The position numbers and the translations under genes are program-made. The notes under the pieces were generated by a model that saw only the letters and a list, made by a program, of their open reading frames with translations, made no database searches and had not been told where the DNA came from. Shown here one piece after another: positions 35,189 through 44,677 of a DNA stretch of 44,677 nt. Origin of the DNA: Saccoglossus kowalevskii (taxonomy: Eukaryota; Hemichordata; Enteropneusta; Harrimaniidae); assembly GCF_000003605.2 (NCBI RefSeq), contig NW_003144421.1:1-44677 (forward strand), read 5' to 3'. How positions within the stretch are numbered: the first letter of the stretch is position 1; every line of letters begins with the position of its first letter.

Positions 35189-36283
35189 CCGTGTTTGAAT
35201 TAGAGCCATGTGCACTCCCATGTTTGGTATAAAGGCATGTGTACTCCCATGTTTGGATGAGAGACATGTGTACTCCCATGTTTGCATAAGAGGCATGTGT
35301 ACTCCTATGTTTGCATTAGAGGCTTATGCACTCCCATGTTTGAATTAGATCCATGTTTATTCCGAGTTTGGTATAAAGGCATGTGTACTCCCATGTTTGC
35401 ATTAGAGGAATGTGTACTCCCATGTTTGGATTAAAGGCATGTATACTCCCATGTATCCATTAGAGGCATGTGTTCTCCCATATTTGGAATAGAGGCATGT
35501 GTACTCCCATGTTTGGATTAGATGCATGTGTTCTCCCATGTTTAGAATAGAGGCATGTGTTCTCCCGTGTTTGGATTAGAGGCATGTGTACTCCCATGTT
35601 TGGATTAAGGCATGTGTACTCCCAGGTTTGGATTAGAGGCATATGTACTCCCATGTTTGACCCGAGTCATATGTACTCCCATGTTTTGATTGAGGCACGT
35701 GTACTCCCATGTTTGGATTAGAGGCATGTGTACTCCCATGTTTTGATTATAGGCATATGTACTCCCATGTTTGCATAAGAGGCATATGCACTCCCATGTT
35801 TGGATTAGAGGCATATGTACTCCCATGTTTAGATGAGAGGCATATGCACTCCCGTGTTTGGATTTGAGGCATATGCACTCCCATGTTTGGATTAGAGGCA
35901 TGTGTACTCCCATGTTTGGATTAGAGGCATGTGTACTCCCATGTTTGGAATGGAGGCATGTGTACTCCCAGGTTTGGATTAGAGGCATATGTACTCCCAT
36001 GTTTGACCTGAGTCATATGTACTCCCATGTTTGGATTAAGGCACGTGTACTCCCATGTTTGGATTAGAGGCATGTGTACTCCCATGTTTGGATTGGAGGC
36101 ATGTGTACTCCTAAATTTGCATTAGAGTCACAAGTACTCCAATGTTTGGATTGGAGGCATGTGTACACCCATGTTTGGATTGGAGGCATGTGTACTCCTA
36201 TGTTTTCATTAGAGGCATATGTACTCCCATTTTGAATTAGAGCCATGTTCACTCCCATGTTTGGTATAAAAGCATGTGTACTC
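35189..36283 (+). repeat. Unit K, copy 2 (1,095 bp)
   Basis: Repeats 1,095 bp later; the first about 810 bp (35190-36003 against 36285-37098) looked identical by eye. Then a GACCTGAG monomer (36005), CACGTG (36042) and a GAGTCACAAG module (36080-36230) follow. These are absent from copy 3, which instead goes to a GGATTAGAG monomer at 37099. Confidence 0.86.
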
Positions 36284-37098
36284 CCATGTTTGAATTAGAG
36301 CCATGTGCACTCCCATGTTTGGTATAAAGGCATGTGTACTCCCATGTTTGGATGAGAGACATGTGTACTCCCATGTTTGCATAAGAGGCATGTGTACTCC
36401 TATGTTTGCATTAGAGGCTTATGCACTCCCATGTTTGAATTAGATCCATGTTTATTCCGAGTTTGGTATAAAGGCATGTGTACTCCCATGTTTGCATTAG
36501 AGGAATGTGTACTCCCATGTTTGGATTAAAGGCATGTATACTCCCATGTATCCATTAGAGGCATGTGTTCTCCCATATTTGGAATAGAGGCATGTGTACT
36601 CCCATGTTTGGATTAGATGCATGTGTTCTCCCATGTTTAGAATAGAGGCATGTGTTCTCCCGTGTTTGGATTAGAGGCATGTGTACTCCCATGTTTGGAT
36701 TAAGGCATGTGTACTCCCAGGTTTGGATTAGAGGCATATGTACTCCCATGTTTGACCCGAGTCATATGTACTCCCATGTTTTGATTGAGGCACGTGTACT
36801 CCCATGTTTGGATTAGAGGCATGTGTACTCCCATGTTTTGATTATAGGCATATGTACTCCCATGTTTGCATAAGAGGCATATGCACTCCCATGTTTGGAT
36901 TAGAGGCATATGTACTCCCATGTTTAGATGAGAGGCATATGCACTCCCGTGTTTGGATTTGAGGCATATGCACTCCCATGTTTGGATTAGAGGCATGTGT
37001 ACTCCCATGTTTGGATTAGAGGCATGTGTACTCCCATGTTTGGAATGGAGGCATGTGTACTCCCAGGTTTGGATTAGAGGCATATGTACTCCCATGTT
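36284..37098 (+). repeat. Unit K, copy 3 (partial)
   Basis: Copy of the first 0.8 kb of unit K copy 2 with no difference noticed. This points to a very recent duplication, gene conversion, or an assembly duplication. Confidence 0.86.
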
Positions 37099-38140
37099 TG
37101 GATTAGAGTCATATGTACTCCCATGTTTGCATTAGAGACATGAGTACTCCCATGTTTGGATTAGTAGCATGTGTACTCCCATGTTTGGATGAGAGACATG
37201 TGTACTCCCATGTTTGCATTAGAGGCATGTGTACTCCTATGTTTGCATTAGAGGCTTATGCACTCCCATGCTTGAATTATAGCCATGTGTATTCCCAATT
37301 TGGCATGGAGGCATGTGTACTGCCATGTTTGCATTAGAGGCATGTGTACTTCCATGTTTGGATTAAAGGCATGTGTACTCCCATGTTTGGATTAGAGAGG
37401 TGTGTACTACCATGTTTGCATTAAAGGCATGAGTACTCCTATGTTTGGATTAGGGGCATGTGTACTCTCATGCTTGGATTATAGGCATGTGTACTCCTAT
37501 GTTTGCATTAGAGGAATATGTACTCCCATGTTTGCACTAGAGGCATGTGTACTCCCATGTTTGGATTAGAGGCATGTGCACTTCCATGTTTTGGGTTAGA
37601 GGCATATGTACTCCCTTGTTTGGATTAGAGGTATATGTACTCCCATGTTTGGATTAGAGGCATGTGCACTTCCATGTTTGGATTAGAGGCATATGTACTC
37701 CCATGTTTGGATTATAGGCATGTGTACTCCCATATTTGGATTAGTAGCACGTGTACTCCCATGTTTGGATGAGAGACATGTGTACTCCCATGTTTGCATT
37801 AGAGGCATGTGCACTTCCATGTTTGGATTAGAGGCATATGTACTCCCTTGTTTGGATTAGATCCATGTTTATTCCGAGTTTGGTATGAAGGCATGTGTAC
37901 TCCCATGTTTGCATTAGAGGAATGTGTACTCCCATGTTTGGATTAAAGGCATGTATACTCCCATTTATCCATTAGAGGCATGTGTTCTCCCATATTGGAA
38001 TAGAGGCATGTGTACTCCCCATGTATCCATTAGAGGCATGTGTTCTCCCATGTTTAGAATAGAGGCATGTGTTCTCCAGTGTTGGGATAAGAGGCATGTG
38101 TACTCCCATGTTGGGATTGAGGCATGTGTACTCCCATGTT
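37099..38140 (+). repeat. Mixed right-domain segment with indel cluster
   Basis: First part resembles tandem G order, then a 232-bp octamer pair (37613/37845), then a K-like TTATTCCGAG start. Between about 37960 and 38125 monomers carry many small indels: CCCATTTATCC, CATATTGGAATAG, ACTCCCCATG, GTTCTCCAGTG and GTTGGGATTGAGG. Confidence 0.8.
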
Positions 38141-38408
38141 TGGATTAGAGGCATGTGTACTCCCATGTTTGGAATGGAGGCATGTGTACTCCCAGGTTTG
38201 GATTAGAGGCATATGTACTCCCATGTTTGACCCGAGTCATATGTACTCCCATGTTTGAATTGAGGCACGTGCACTCCCATGTTTGGATTAGAGGCATATG
38301 TACTCCCATGTTTAGATGAGAGGCATATGCACTCCCGTGTTTGGATTTGAGGCATATGCACTCCCATGTTTGGATTAGAGGCATGTGTACTCCCATGTTT
38401 GGATTAGA
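38141..38408 (+). repeat. Right-domain monomers leading into block H
   Basis: Order GGAATGG, CCCAGGTTTGG, GACCCGAG (38229), CACGTG (38266, then GCACTCC), TTAGATGAG, GGATTTGAGG. Same order as 33270-33530. Confidence 0.8.
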
Positions 38409-39045
38409 GGCATGTGTACTCCCAAGTTTGGAATGGAGGCATGTGTACTCCCAGGTTTGGATTAGAGGCATATGTACTCCCATGTTTGACCCGAGTCATA
38501 TGTACTCCCATGTTTGGATTAAGGCACGTGTACTCCCATGTTTGGATTAGAGGCATGTGTACTCCCATGTTTTGATTATAGGCATATGTACTCCCATGTT
38601 TGCATAAGAGGCATATGCACTCCCATGTTTGGATTAGAGGCATATATACTCCCATGTTTAGATTAGAGGCATATGCACTCCCGTGTTTGGATTTGAGGCA
38701 TATGCACTCCCATGTTTGGATTAGAGGCATGTGTACTCTCATGTTTGGATTAAGGCATGTGTACTCCCATGTTTGGATTTGAGGCATATGCACTCCCATG
38801 TTTGGATTAGAGGCATGTGTACTCCCATGTTTGGAATGGAGGCATGTGTACTCCCATGTTTGGATTAGAGGCATATGTACTCCCATGTTTGACCCGAGTC
38901 ATATGTACTCCCATGTTTGGATTAAGGCATGTGTACTCCCATATTTGGATTAGAGGCATATGTACTCCCATAATTGAATTAGTAGCATGTGTACTTCCAT
39001 GTTTGCATTAGTGGCATGTGTACTCCCATGTTTGGATTAAGGCAT
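38409..39045 (+). repeat. Block H copy 1
   Basis: Matches 44041-44677 at an offset of 5,632 and, for the part from about 38536, 41799-42292 at an offset of 3,263. Includes GACCCGAG at 38488 and 38890 and CACGTG at 38525. A 115-bp segment (about 38921-39035) is repeated in tandem immediately after. Confidence 0.87.
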
Positions 39046-39469
39046 GTGTACTCCCATATTTGGATTAGAGGCATATGTACTCCCATAATTGAATTAGTAG
39101 CATGTGTACTTCCATGTTTGGTTTAGAGGCATATGTACTCCCATGTTTGGATTATAGGCATGTGTACTCCCATATTTGGATTAGTGGCATGTGTACTCCC
39201 ATGTTTTTATGAGACACATGTGTACTCCCATGTTTGCATTAGAGGCATGTGCACTTCCATGTTTGGATTAAAGGCATGTGTACTGCCATGTTTGCATTAG
39301 AGGCATGTGTACTCCTATGTTTGCATTAGAGGCTTATGCACTCCCATGCTTGAATTAGAGCCATGTGTATTCCCAATTTGTCATGGAGCATGTGTACTGC
39401 CATGCTTGCATTAGAGGCATGTGTACTTCCATGTTTGGATTAAAGGCATGTGTACTCCCATGTTTGGTT
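39046..39469 (+). repeat. Right-domain segment after block H
   Basis: Starts with a 115-bp tandem copy of the end of block H, then ATGTTTTTATGAGACACATG and TTTGTCATGGAGCATG monomers. Only repeat. Confidence 0.75.
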
Positions 39470-41200
39470 TAGAGAGGTGTGTACTACCATGTTTGCATTA
39501 AAGGCATGAGTACTCCCATGTTTGGATTAGGGGCATGTGTACTCCCATGCTTGGATTAGAGGCATGTGTACTCCTATGTTTTCATTAGAGGAATATATAC
39601 TCCCATGTTTGCACTAGAGGCATGTGTACTCCCATGTTTGGATTAGAGGCATGTGCACTTCCATGTTTGGATTAGAGGCATATGTACTCCCATGTTTGGA
39701 TTAGAGGCATGTGTACGCCCATGTTTGGATTAGATGCATGTGTACTCCCATGTTTGGATTAGAAGCATATGTACTCCCATGTTTGGATTAGAGGCATGTG
39801 TACTCCCGTGTTTGACCCGAGTCATATGTACTCCCATGTTTGGATTAGAGGTGTGTGTACTACCATGTTTGCATTAGAGACATGAGTACTCCCATGTTTG
39901 GATTAGTAGCATGTATACTCCCATGTTTGGATGAGAGACATGTGTACTCCCATGTTTGCATTAGAGGCATGTGTACTCCTATGTTCGCATTAGAGGCTTA
40001 TGCACTCCCATGCTTGAATTAGAGCCATGTGTATTCCCTATTTGGCATGGAGGCATGTGTACTGCCATGTTTGCATTAGAGGCATGTGTACTTCCATGTT
40101 TGGATTAAAGGCATGTGTACTGCCATGTTTGCATTACAGGCAAGTGTACTTCCATGTTTGGATTAAAGGCATATGTACTCCCATGCTTGAATTAGAGCCA
40201 TGTGTATTCCCAATTTGGTATGGAGGCATGTGTACTGCCATGTTTGGATTAGAGGCATGCGTACTTCCTTGTTTGGATTAAAGGCATGTGTACTCCCATG
40301 TTTGGATTAGAGGTGTGTGTACTACCATGTTTGCATTAGAGACATGAGTACTCCCATATTTGGATTAGTAGCATGTGTACTCCCATATTTGGATTAGTAG
40401 CATGTGTACTCCCATGTTTGGATGAGAGACATGTGTACTCCCATGTTTGCATTAGAGGCATGTGTACTCTTATGTTTGCATTAGAGGCTTATGCACTCCC
40501 ATGCTTGAATTAGAGCCATGTGTATTCCCAATTTGTCATGGAGGCATGTGTACTGCCATGTTTGCATTAGAGGCATGTGTACTTCCATGTTTGGATTAAA
40601 GGCATGTGTACTCCCATGTTTGGATTAGAGAGGTGTTTACTACCATGTTTGCATTAAAGGCATGAGTACTCCCATGTTTGGATTAGGGGCATGTGTACTC
40701 CCATGCTTGGAATAGAGGCATGTGTACTCCTATGTTTCCATTAGAGGAATATGTACTCCCATGTTTGCACAAGAGGCATGTGTACTCCCATGTTTGGATT
40801 AGAGGCATATGTACTTCCATGTTTGGATTAGAGGCATGAGTACTCCCATGTTTGCATTAGAGGCATATGCACTTCCTTGTTTGGATTAGAGGCATGAGTA
40901 CTCCCATGTTTGCATTAGAGGCATGTGTACTCCCATGTTTGGATTAGAGGCATATGTACTCCCATAATTGGATTAGTAGCATGTGTACTCCCATGTTTTG
41001 ATGAGAGACATATGTACTTCCATGTTTGCATTAGAGGCATGTGTACTCCCATGTTGGGATGAGAGACATGTGTACTTCCATGTTTGCATTAGAGTCATAT
41101 GTACTCCCTTGTTTGGATTAGAGGAATATGCACTCCCACGTTTGGATTAGAGGCATGTGCACTTCCATGTTTGGATTAGAGGCATATGTACTACCATGTT
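39470..41200 (+). repeat. Copy of 27142-28900 (tandem G copy 3 and following)
   Basis: Offset 12,328 at GACCCGAG (27486/39814), falling by one monomer to 12,299 after about 39905, where a TTTGGTTTAG monomer is missing. The order then holds through 40259, 40768 and 41053. It ends near 41200 in a divergent patch. Confidence 0.85.
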
Positions 41201-41372
41201 TGGATTAGAGGCATGTGTACTCCCATGTTTGGATTACAGGCATGTGTACTACTATGTTTGGATTACAGACATGTGTACTCCAATGTTTGGAATATGGGCA
41301 TGTGTTCTCCATGTTTGGATTAGAGACATATGTACTCCCATGTTTGCATGAGATCGCTGTGTACCTCCATGT
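41201..41372 (+). repeat. Divergent monomer patch
   Basis: Six monomers depart from every family in the window. They contain GGATTACAGG, TACTACTATG, GGAATATGGGC, a TTCTCCATG end one or two bases short, and GCATGAGATCGCTGTGTACC. The last contains a CG and bases not seen in other monomers at those positions. No copy of this patch was found elsewhere in the window. Confidence 0.8.
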
Positions 41373-41798
41373 TTGGATTAGAGGCATGAGTACTCCCATG
41401 TTTGCATTAAAGGCATGAGTACTCCCATGTTTGGATTAGAGGCATGTGCACTTCCATGTTTGCATTAGAGTCACATGTACTCCCTTGTTTGGATTAGAGG
41501 TATATGTACTCCCATGTTTGGATTAGAGGCATGTGTACTCGTATGTTTGCATTAGAGGCTTATGCAATCCCATGCTTGAATTAGAGCCATGTGTATTCCC
41601 AATTTGGTATGGAGGTTTGTGTACTGCCATGTTTGGATTAGAGGCATGCGTACTTCATGTTTGGATTAAAGGCATGTGTACTCCCATGTTTGGATTAGAG
41701 GTGTGTGCACTACCATGTTTGCATTAGAGACATGAATACTCCCATGCTTGGATTAGAGCCATGTGTATTCCCAATTTGGCATGGAGGCATGTGTACTC
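41373..41798 (+). repeat. Right-domain segment, block I-like
   Basis: Includes GAGTCACATG near 41468, an ACTCGTATG monomer near 41538, GCAATCCCATG near 41565, and a short monomer TACTTCATG near 41650. Resembles 29860-30100 in part. Confidence 0.75.
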
Positions 41799-42292
41799 CC
41801 ATGTTTGGATTAGAGGCATGTGTACTCCCATGTTTTGATTATAGGCATATGTACTCCCATGTTTGCATAAGAGGCATATGCACTCCCATGTTTGGATTAG
41901 AGGCATATATACTCCCATGTTTAGATTAGAGGCATATGCACTCCCGTGTTTGGATTTGAGGCATATGCACTGCCATGTTTGGATTAGAGGCATGTGTACT
42001 CTCATGTTTGGATTAAGGCATGTGTACTCCCATGTTTGGATTTGAGGCATATGCACTCCCATGTTTGGATTAGAGGCATGTGTACTCCCATGTTTGGAAT
42101 GGAGGCATGTGTACTCCCATGTTTGGATTAGAGGCATATGTACTCCCATGTTTGACCCGAGTCATATGTACTCCCATGTTTGGATTAAGGCATGTGTACT
42201 CCCATATTTGGATTAGAGGCATATGTACTCCCATAATTGAATTAGTAGCATGTGTACTTCCATGTTTGCATTAGTGGCATGTGTACTCCCAT
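41799..42292 (+). repeat. Block H copy 2
   Basis: Copy of 38536-39029 at an offset of 3,263. Single-base differences include GCACTGCC at about 41969. Confidence 0.85.
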
Positions 42293-42578
42293 GTTTGGAT
42301 TAGAGGCATGTGCACTTCCATGTTTTGGATTAGAGGCATATGTACTCCCTTGTTTTGATTAGAGGTGTATGTACTCCCATGTTTGGATTAGAGGCATGTG
42401 CACTTCCATGTTTGGTTTAGAGGCATATGTACTCCCATGTTTGGATTATAGGCATGTGTACTCCCATATTTGGATTAGTGGCATGTGTACTCCCATGTTT
42501 GGATGAGACACATGTGTACTCCCATGTGTGCATTAGAGGCATGTGCACTTCCATGTTTGGATTAGAGGCATATGTACT
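42293..42578 (+). repeat. 232-bp octamer tandem
   Basis: CCCTTGTTTTGATTAG near 42347 and CCTTTGTTTGG near 42579 mark units 232 bp apart, as in 25089-25560, with GGATGAGACACATG and CCCATGTGTGC variants. Confidence 0.75.
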
Positions 42579-43789
42579 CCTTTGTTTGGATTAGAGGTAT
42601 ATGTACTCCCATGTTTGGATTAGAGGCATGTGCACTTCCATGTTTGGATTAGAGGCATATGTACTCCCATGTTTGGATTAGAGGCATGTGTACTCCCATG
42701 TTTGGATTAGATGCATGTGTACTCCCATGTTTGGATTAGAGGCATATGTACTCCCATGTTTGGATTAGAGGCATGTGTACTCCCGTGTTTGACCTGAGTC
42801 ATATGTACTCCCATGTTTGGATTAGAGGTGTGTGTACTACCATGTTTGCATTAGAGACATGAGTACTCCCATGTTTGGATAAGTAGCATGTGTATTCCCA
42901 TATTTGGATTAGTAGCATGTGTACTCCCATGTTTGGATGAGAGACATGTGTACTCCCATGTTTGCATTAGAGGCATGTGTACTCCTATGTTCGCATTAGA
43001 GGCTTATGCACTCCCATGCTTGAATTAGAGCCATGTGTATTCCCTATTTGGCATGGAGGCATGTGTACTGCCATGTTTGCATTAGAGGCATGTGTACTTC
43101 CATGTTTGGATTAAAGGCATGTGTACTCCCATGTTTGGATTAGAGAGGTGTGTACGACCATGTTTGCATTAAAGGCATGAGTACTCCCATGTTTGGATTA
43201 GAGGCATGCGTACTTCCATGTTTGGATTAAAGGCAAGTGTACTCCCATGTTTGGATTAGATGTGTGTGTACTACCATGTTTGCATTAGAGACATGAGTAC
43301 TCCCATATTTGGATTAGTAGCATGTGTACTCATATATGTGGATTAGTAGCATGTGTACTCCCATGTTTGCATTAGAGGCATGTGTACTCCCATGTTTGCA
43401 TTAGAGGCATGTGTACTCGTATGTTTGCATTAGAGGCTTATTCAATCTCATGCTTGAATTAGAGCCATGTGTATTCCCAATTTGGTATGGAGGCATGTGT
43501 ACTGCCATGTTTGGATTAGAGGCATGCGTACTTCCATGTTTGGATTAAAGGCATGTGTACTCCTATGTTTGGATTAGAGGTATGTGTACTACCATGTTTG
43601 CATTAGAGACATGAGTACTCCCATGTTTGGATTAGTAGCATGTGTACTCCAATGTTTGGATGAGAGACATGTGTACTCCCATGTTTGCATTAGAGGCATG
43701 CGTACTTCCATGTTTGGATTAAAGGCATGTGTACTCCTATGTTTGGATTAGAGGTATGTGTACTACCATGTTTGCATTAGAGACATGAG
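42579..43789 (+). repeat. Block I copy 2 (1.2 kb)
   Basis: Copy of 29040-30250 at an offset of 13,539. Differences noticed: GGCAAGTG at about 43232, AGGCATG at 43375 where copy 1 has ATGCATG, and the ATTATTAGG insertion of copy 1 (29140) is absent. Confidence 0.87.
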
Positions 43790-44040
43790 TACTCCCATGT
43801 TTGGATTAGGGGCATGTGTACTCCCATGCTTGGATTAGAGGCATGTGTACTCCTATGTTTTCATTAGAGGAATATATACTCCCATGTTTGCACTAGAGGC
43901 ATGTGTACTCCCATGTTTGGATTAGAGGCATATGTTCTCCCATGTTTGACCCGAGTCATATGTACTCCCATGTTTGGATTAAGGCACGTGTACTCCCATG
44001 TTTGGATTAGAGGCATGTGTACTCCCATGTTTTGATTATA
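43790..44040 (+). repeat. Right-domain monomers between blocks I and H
   Basis: GGATTAGGGG, CTTGG, TTTTCATTAG and GCACTAGAGG monomers as at 39520-39620, then GACCCGAG (43948), CACGTG (43985) and TTTTGATTATAGG. Confidence 0.78.
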
Positions 44041-44677
44041 GGCATGTGTACTCCCAAGTTTGGAATGGAGGCATGTGTACTCCCAGGTTTGGATTAGAGG
44101 CATATGTACTCCCATGTTTGACCCGAGTCATATGTACTCCCATGTTTGGATTAAGGCACGTGTACTCCCATGTTTGGATTAGAGGCATGTGTACTCCCAT
44201 GTTTTGATTATAGGCATATGTACTCCCATGTTTGCATAAGAGGCATATGCACTCCCATGTTTGGATTAGAGGCATATATACTCCCATGTTTAGATTAGAG
44301 GCATATGCACTCCCGTGTTTGGATTTGAGGCATATGCACTCCCATGTTTGGATTAGAGGCATGTGTACTCTCATGTTTGGATTAAGGCATGTGTACTCCC
44401 ATGTTTGGATTTGAGGCATATGCACTCCCATGTTTGGATTAGAGGCATGTGTACTCCCATGTTTGGAATGGAGGCATGTGTACTCCCATGTTTGGATTAG
44501 AGGCATATGTACTCCCATGTTTGACCCGAGTCATATGTACTCCCATGTTTGGATTAAGGCATGTGTACTCCCATATTTGGATTAGAGGCATATGTACTCC
44601 CATAATTGAATTAGTAGCATGTGTACTTCCATGTTTGCATTAGTGGCATGTGTACTCCCATGTTTGGATTAAGGCAT
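44041..44677 (+). repeat. Block H copy 3, cut by the window end
   Basis: Copy of 38409-39045 at an offset of 5,632, running to the last base of the window. It shows that the array continues beyond the right edge. Confidence 0.87.

Larger units (their letters stand above)
24627..44162 (+). repeat. GACCC/CACGTG paired-monomer motif, 14 instances
   Basis: A 28-bp monomer with GACCCGAGTCATATG is followed by a monomer with GGCACGTG. The distance from the G of GACC to the C of CACGTG is 37 bp in all 14 instances. CACGTG starts at 24664, 30648, 31744, 32090, 33388, 33647, 34831, 35696, 36042, 36791, 38266, 38525, 43985 and 44157. Two further CACGTG (30418, 37748) lack the GACCC partner. About a dozen GACCC monomers are followed by GCATGTG or other forms instead. 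None lie left of the gap. CACGTG is the core E-box/G-box for bHLH and bZIP factors; binding here is not shown. Confidence 0.85.
23772..44677 (+). repeat. 29-bp satellite array, right domain
   Basis: Same satellite, same orientation and same consensus as the left domain, but with a different set of diagnostic monomers. These are 28-bp monomers with GACCCGAG, 28-bp monomers with GGATTAAGGC, CATAATTGG monomers, GTGTTTGGATTTGAGG monomers and CACGTG-bearing monomers. None of these were seen left of the gap. Higher-order units of about 0.87-1.44 kb dominate. The array continues to the last base, in the middle of a block that is complete elsewhere (38409-39045), so it extends beyond the window. Confidence 0.96.

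Noticed and set aside
38404-38886. Open frame of 160 codons on the minus strand (and an equal one at 44036-44518), plus many of 60-141 codons on both strands
   Set aside because: All encode the same 29-residue periodic peptide, which is the monomer read in three frames. The same DNA is open on both strands, lengths are set by chance variants, and there are no introns, promoters or codon-use signals. No protein family is recognisable.
41201-41372. Possible inserted foreign sequence
   Set aside because: The patch is divergent but still keeps the 29-bp phase and the ATGTTTGG and GTGTAC parts in every monomer, so it is satellite and not an insertion.
1-44677. CRISPR array
   Set aside because: The spacing is about right for a repeat, but there are no unique spacers: every 29 bp is a variant of the same unit, with no leader and no cas genes.
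1-44677. Telomeric repeat or subtelomeric telomere-like array
   Set aside because: GGATTAG and TTAGAGG look slightly telomere-like, but no run of TTAGGG, TTTAGGG or similar short unit occurs; the period is 29.
1-44677. CENP-B box in the monomer
   Set aside because: The known core needs TTCG and CGGG at set spacing; no monomer type seen has both. Centromere function therefore cannot be argued from this motif.
1-44677. Inverted satellite segments or hairpin arms
   Set aside because: Scanning for the reverse complement of the monomer (CTCTAATCC, GGGAGTACAC) on the plus strand found none; the array is all one direction.

Overview
The whole window is one head-to-tail tandem repeat: a 29-bp satellite (minisatellite-type monomer), roughly 1,540 monomers long, broken only by a 50-base run of N at 23722-23771. 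No protein-coding gene, RNA gene, transposon, CRISPR array or unique sequence can be supported. The consensus monomer (exact copies at 33488-33516 and 33517-33545) starts ATGTTTGG, has an ATTAGAGGC centre and ends GTGTACTCCC. It is about 45% GC, has no CpG and is richer in T and G on this strand. All monomers seen lie in the same orientation. The array runs into both window edges. This is typical of satellite DNA in a eukaryotic chromosome (centromeric, pericentromeric, subtelomeric or other heterochromatin). The species cannot be named from the sequence.

The monomers are not randomly mixed. Point and short-indel variants recur in fixed order, giving a layered higher-order repeat (HOR) structure. 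Unit sizes include 58 bp (dimer), 232 bp (octamer), 665, 1,041, 1,095, 1,384/1,442, 1,445 and 2,132 bp. Copies differ by exact monomer multiples (29, 58 and 435 bp), as expected from unequal exchange in register.

Layout, left domain (1-23721): a 2,132-bp HOR occurs at 599-2730, again at 2731-4425 (with a clean 15-monomer deletion), and a third time at 20867-22966. Between about 4.4 and 20.7 kb lies a mosaic of 0.6-1.2 kb blocks (named B to F here), each present two to four times. Marker variants of this domain are the TTTAGAATATAGG, GTACCCCCATG and GGTATTGAGG monomers.

Layout, right domain (23772-44677): other variants dominate, namely a 28-bp GACCCGAG monomer, a 28-bp GGATTAAGGC monomer, a CATAATTGG monomer and CACGTG-bearing monomers. 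Its HORs are a 1,041-bp tandem pair (26.1-28.1 kb), a 1,384/1,442-bp series (31.0-34.3 kb), an 865/1,095-bp series (34.3-37.1 kb) and a long block (27.1-30.25 kb) copied 12.3-13.5 kb away (39.5-43.8 kb) but split there by a 1.24-kb net insertion. A shared module with a GAGTCACAAG monomer occurs in both domains, so they descend from one ancestral array.

The many short open frames of up to 160 codons are by-products of a 29-bp period read three ways, not genes. The best leads are the change of variant families at the N gap, the fixed-spacing GACCCGAG/CACGTG dimer confined to the right domain, the in-register 15-monomer deletion, two recurring 12-13 bp internal monomer deletions, and a divergent patch near 41.2-41.4 kb. 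All coordinates of block copies were found by eye; block ends are approximate to about one monomer unless stated.
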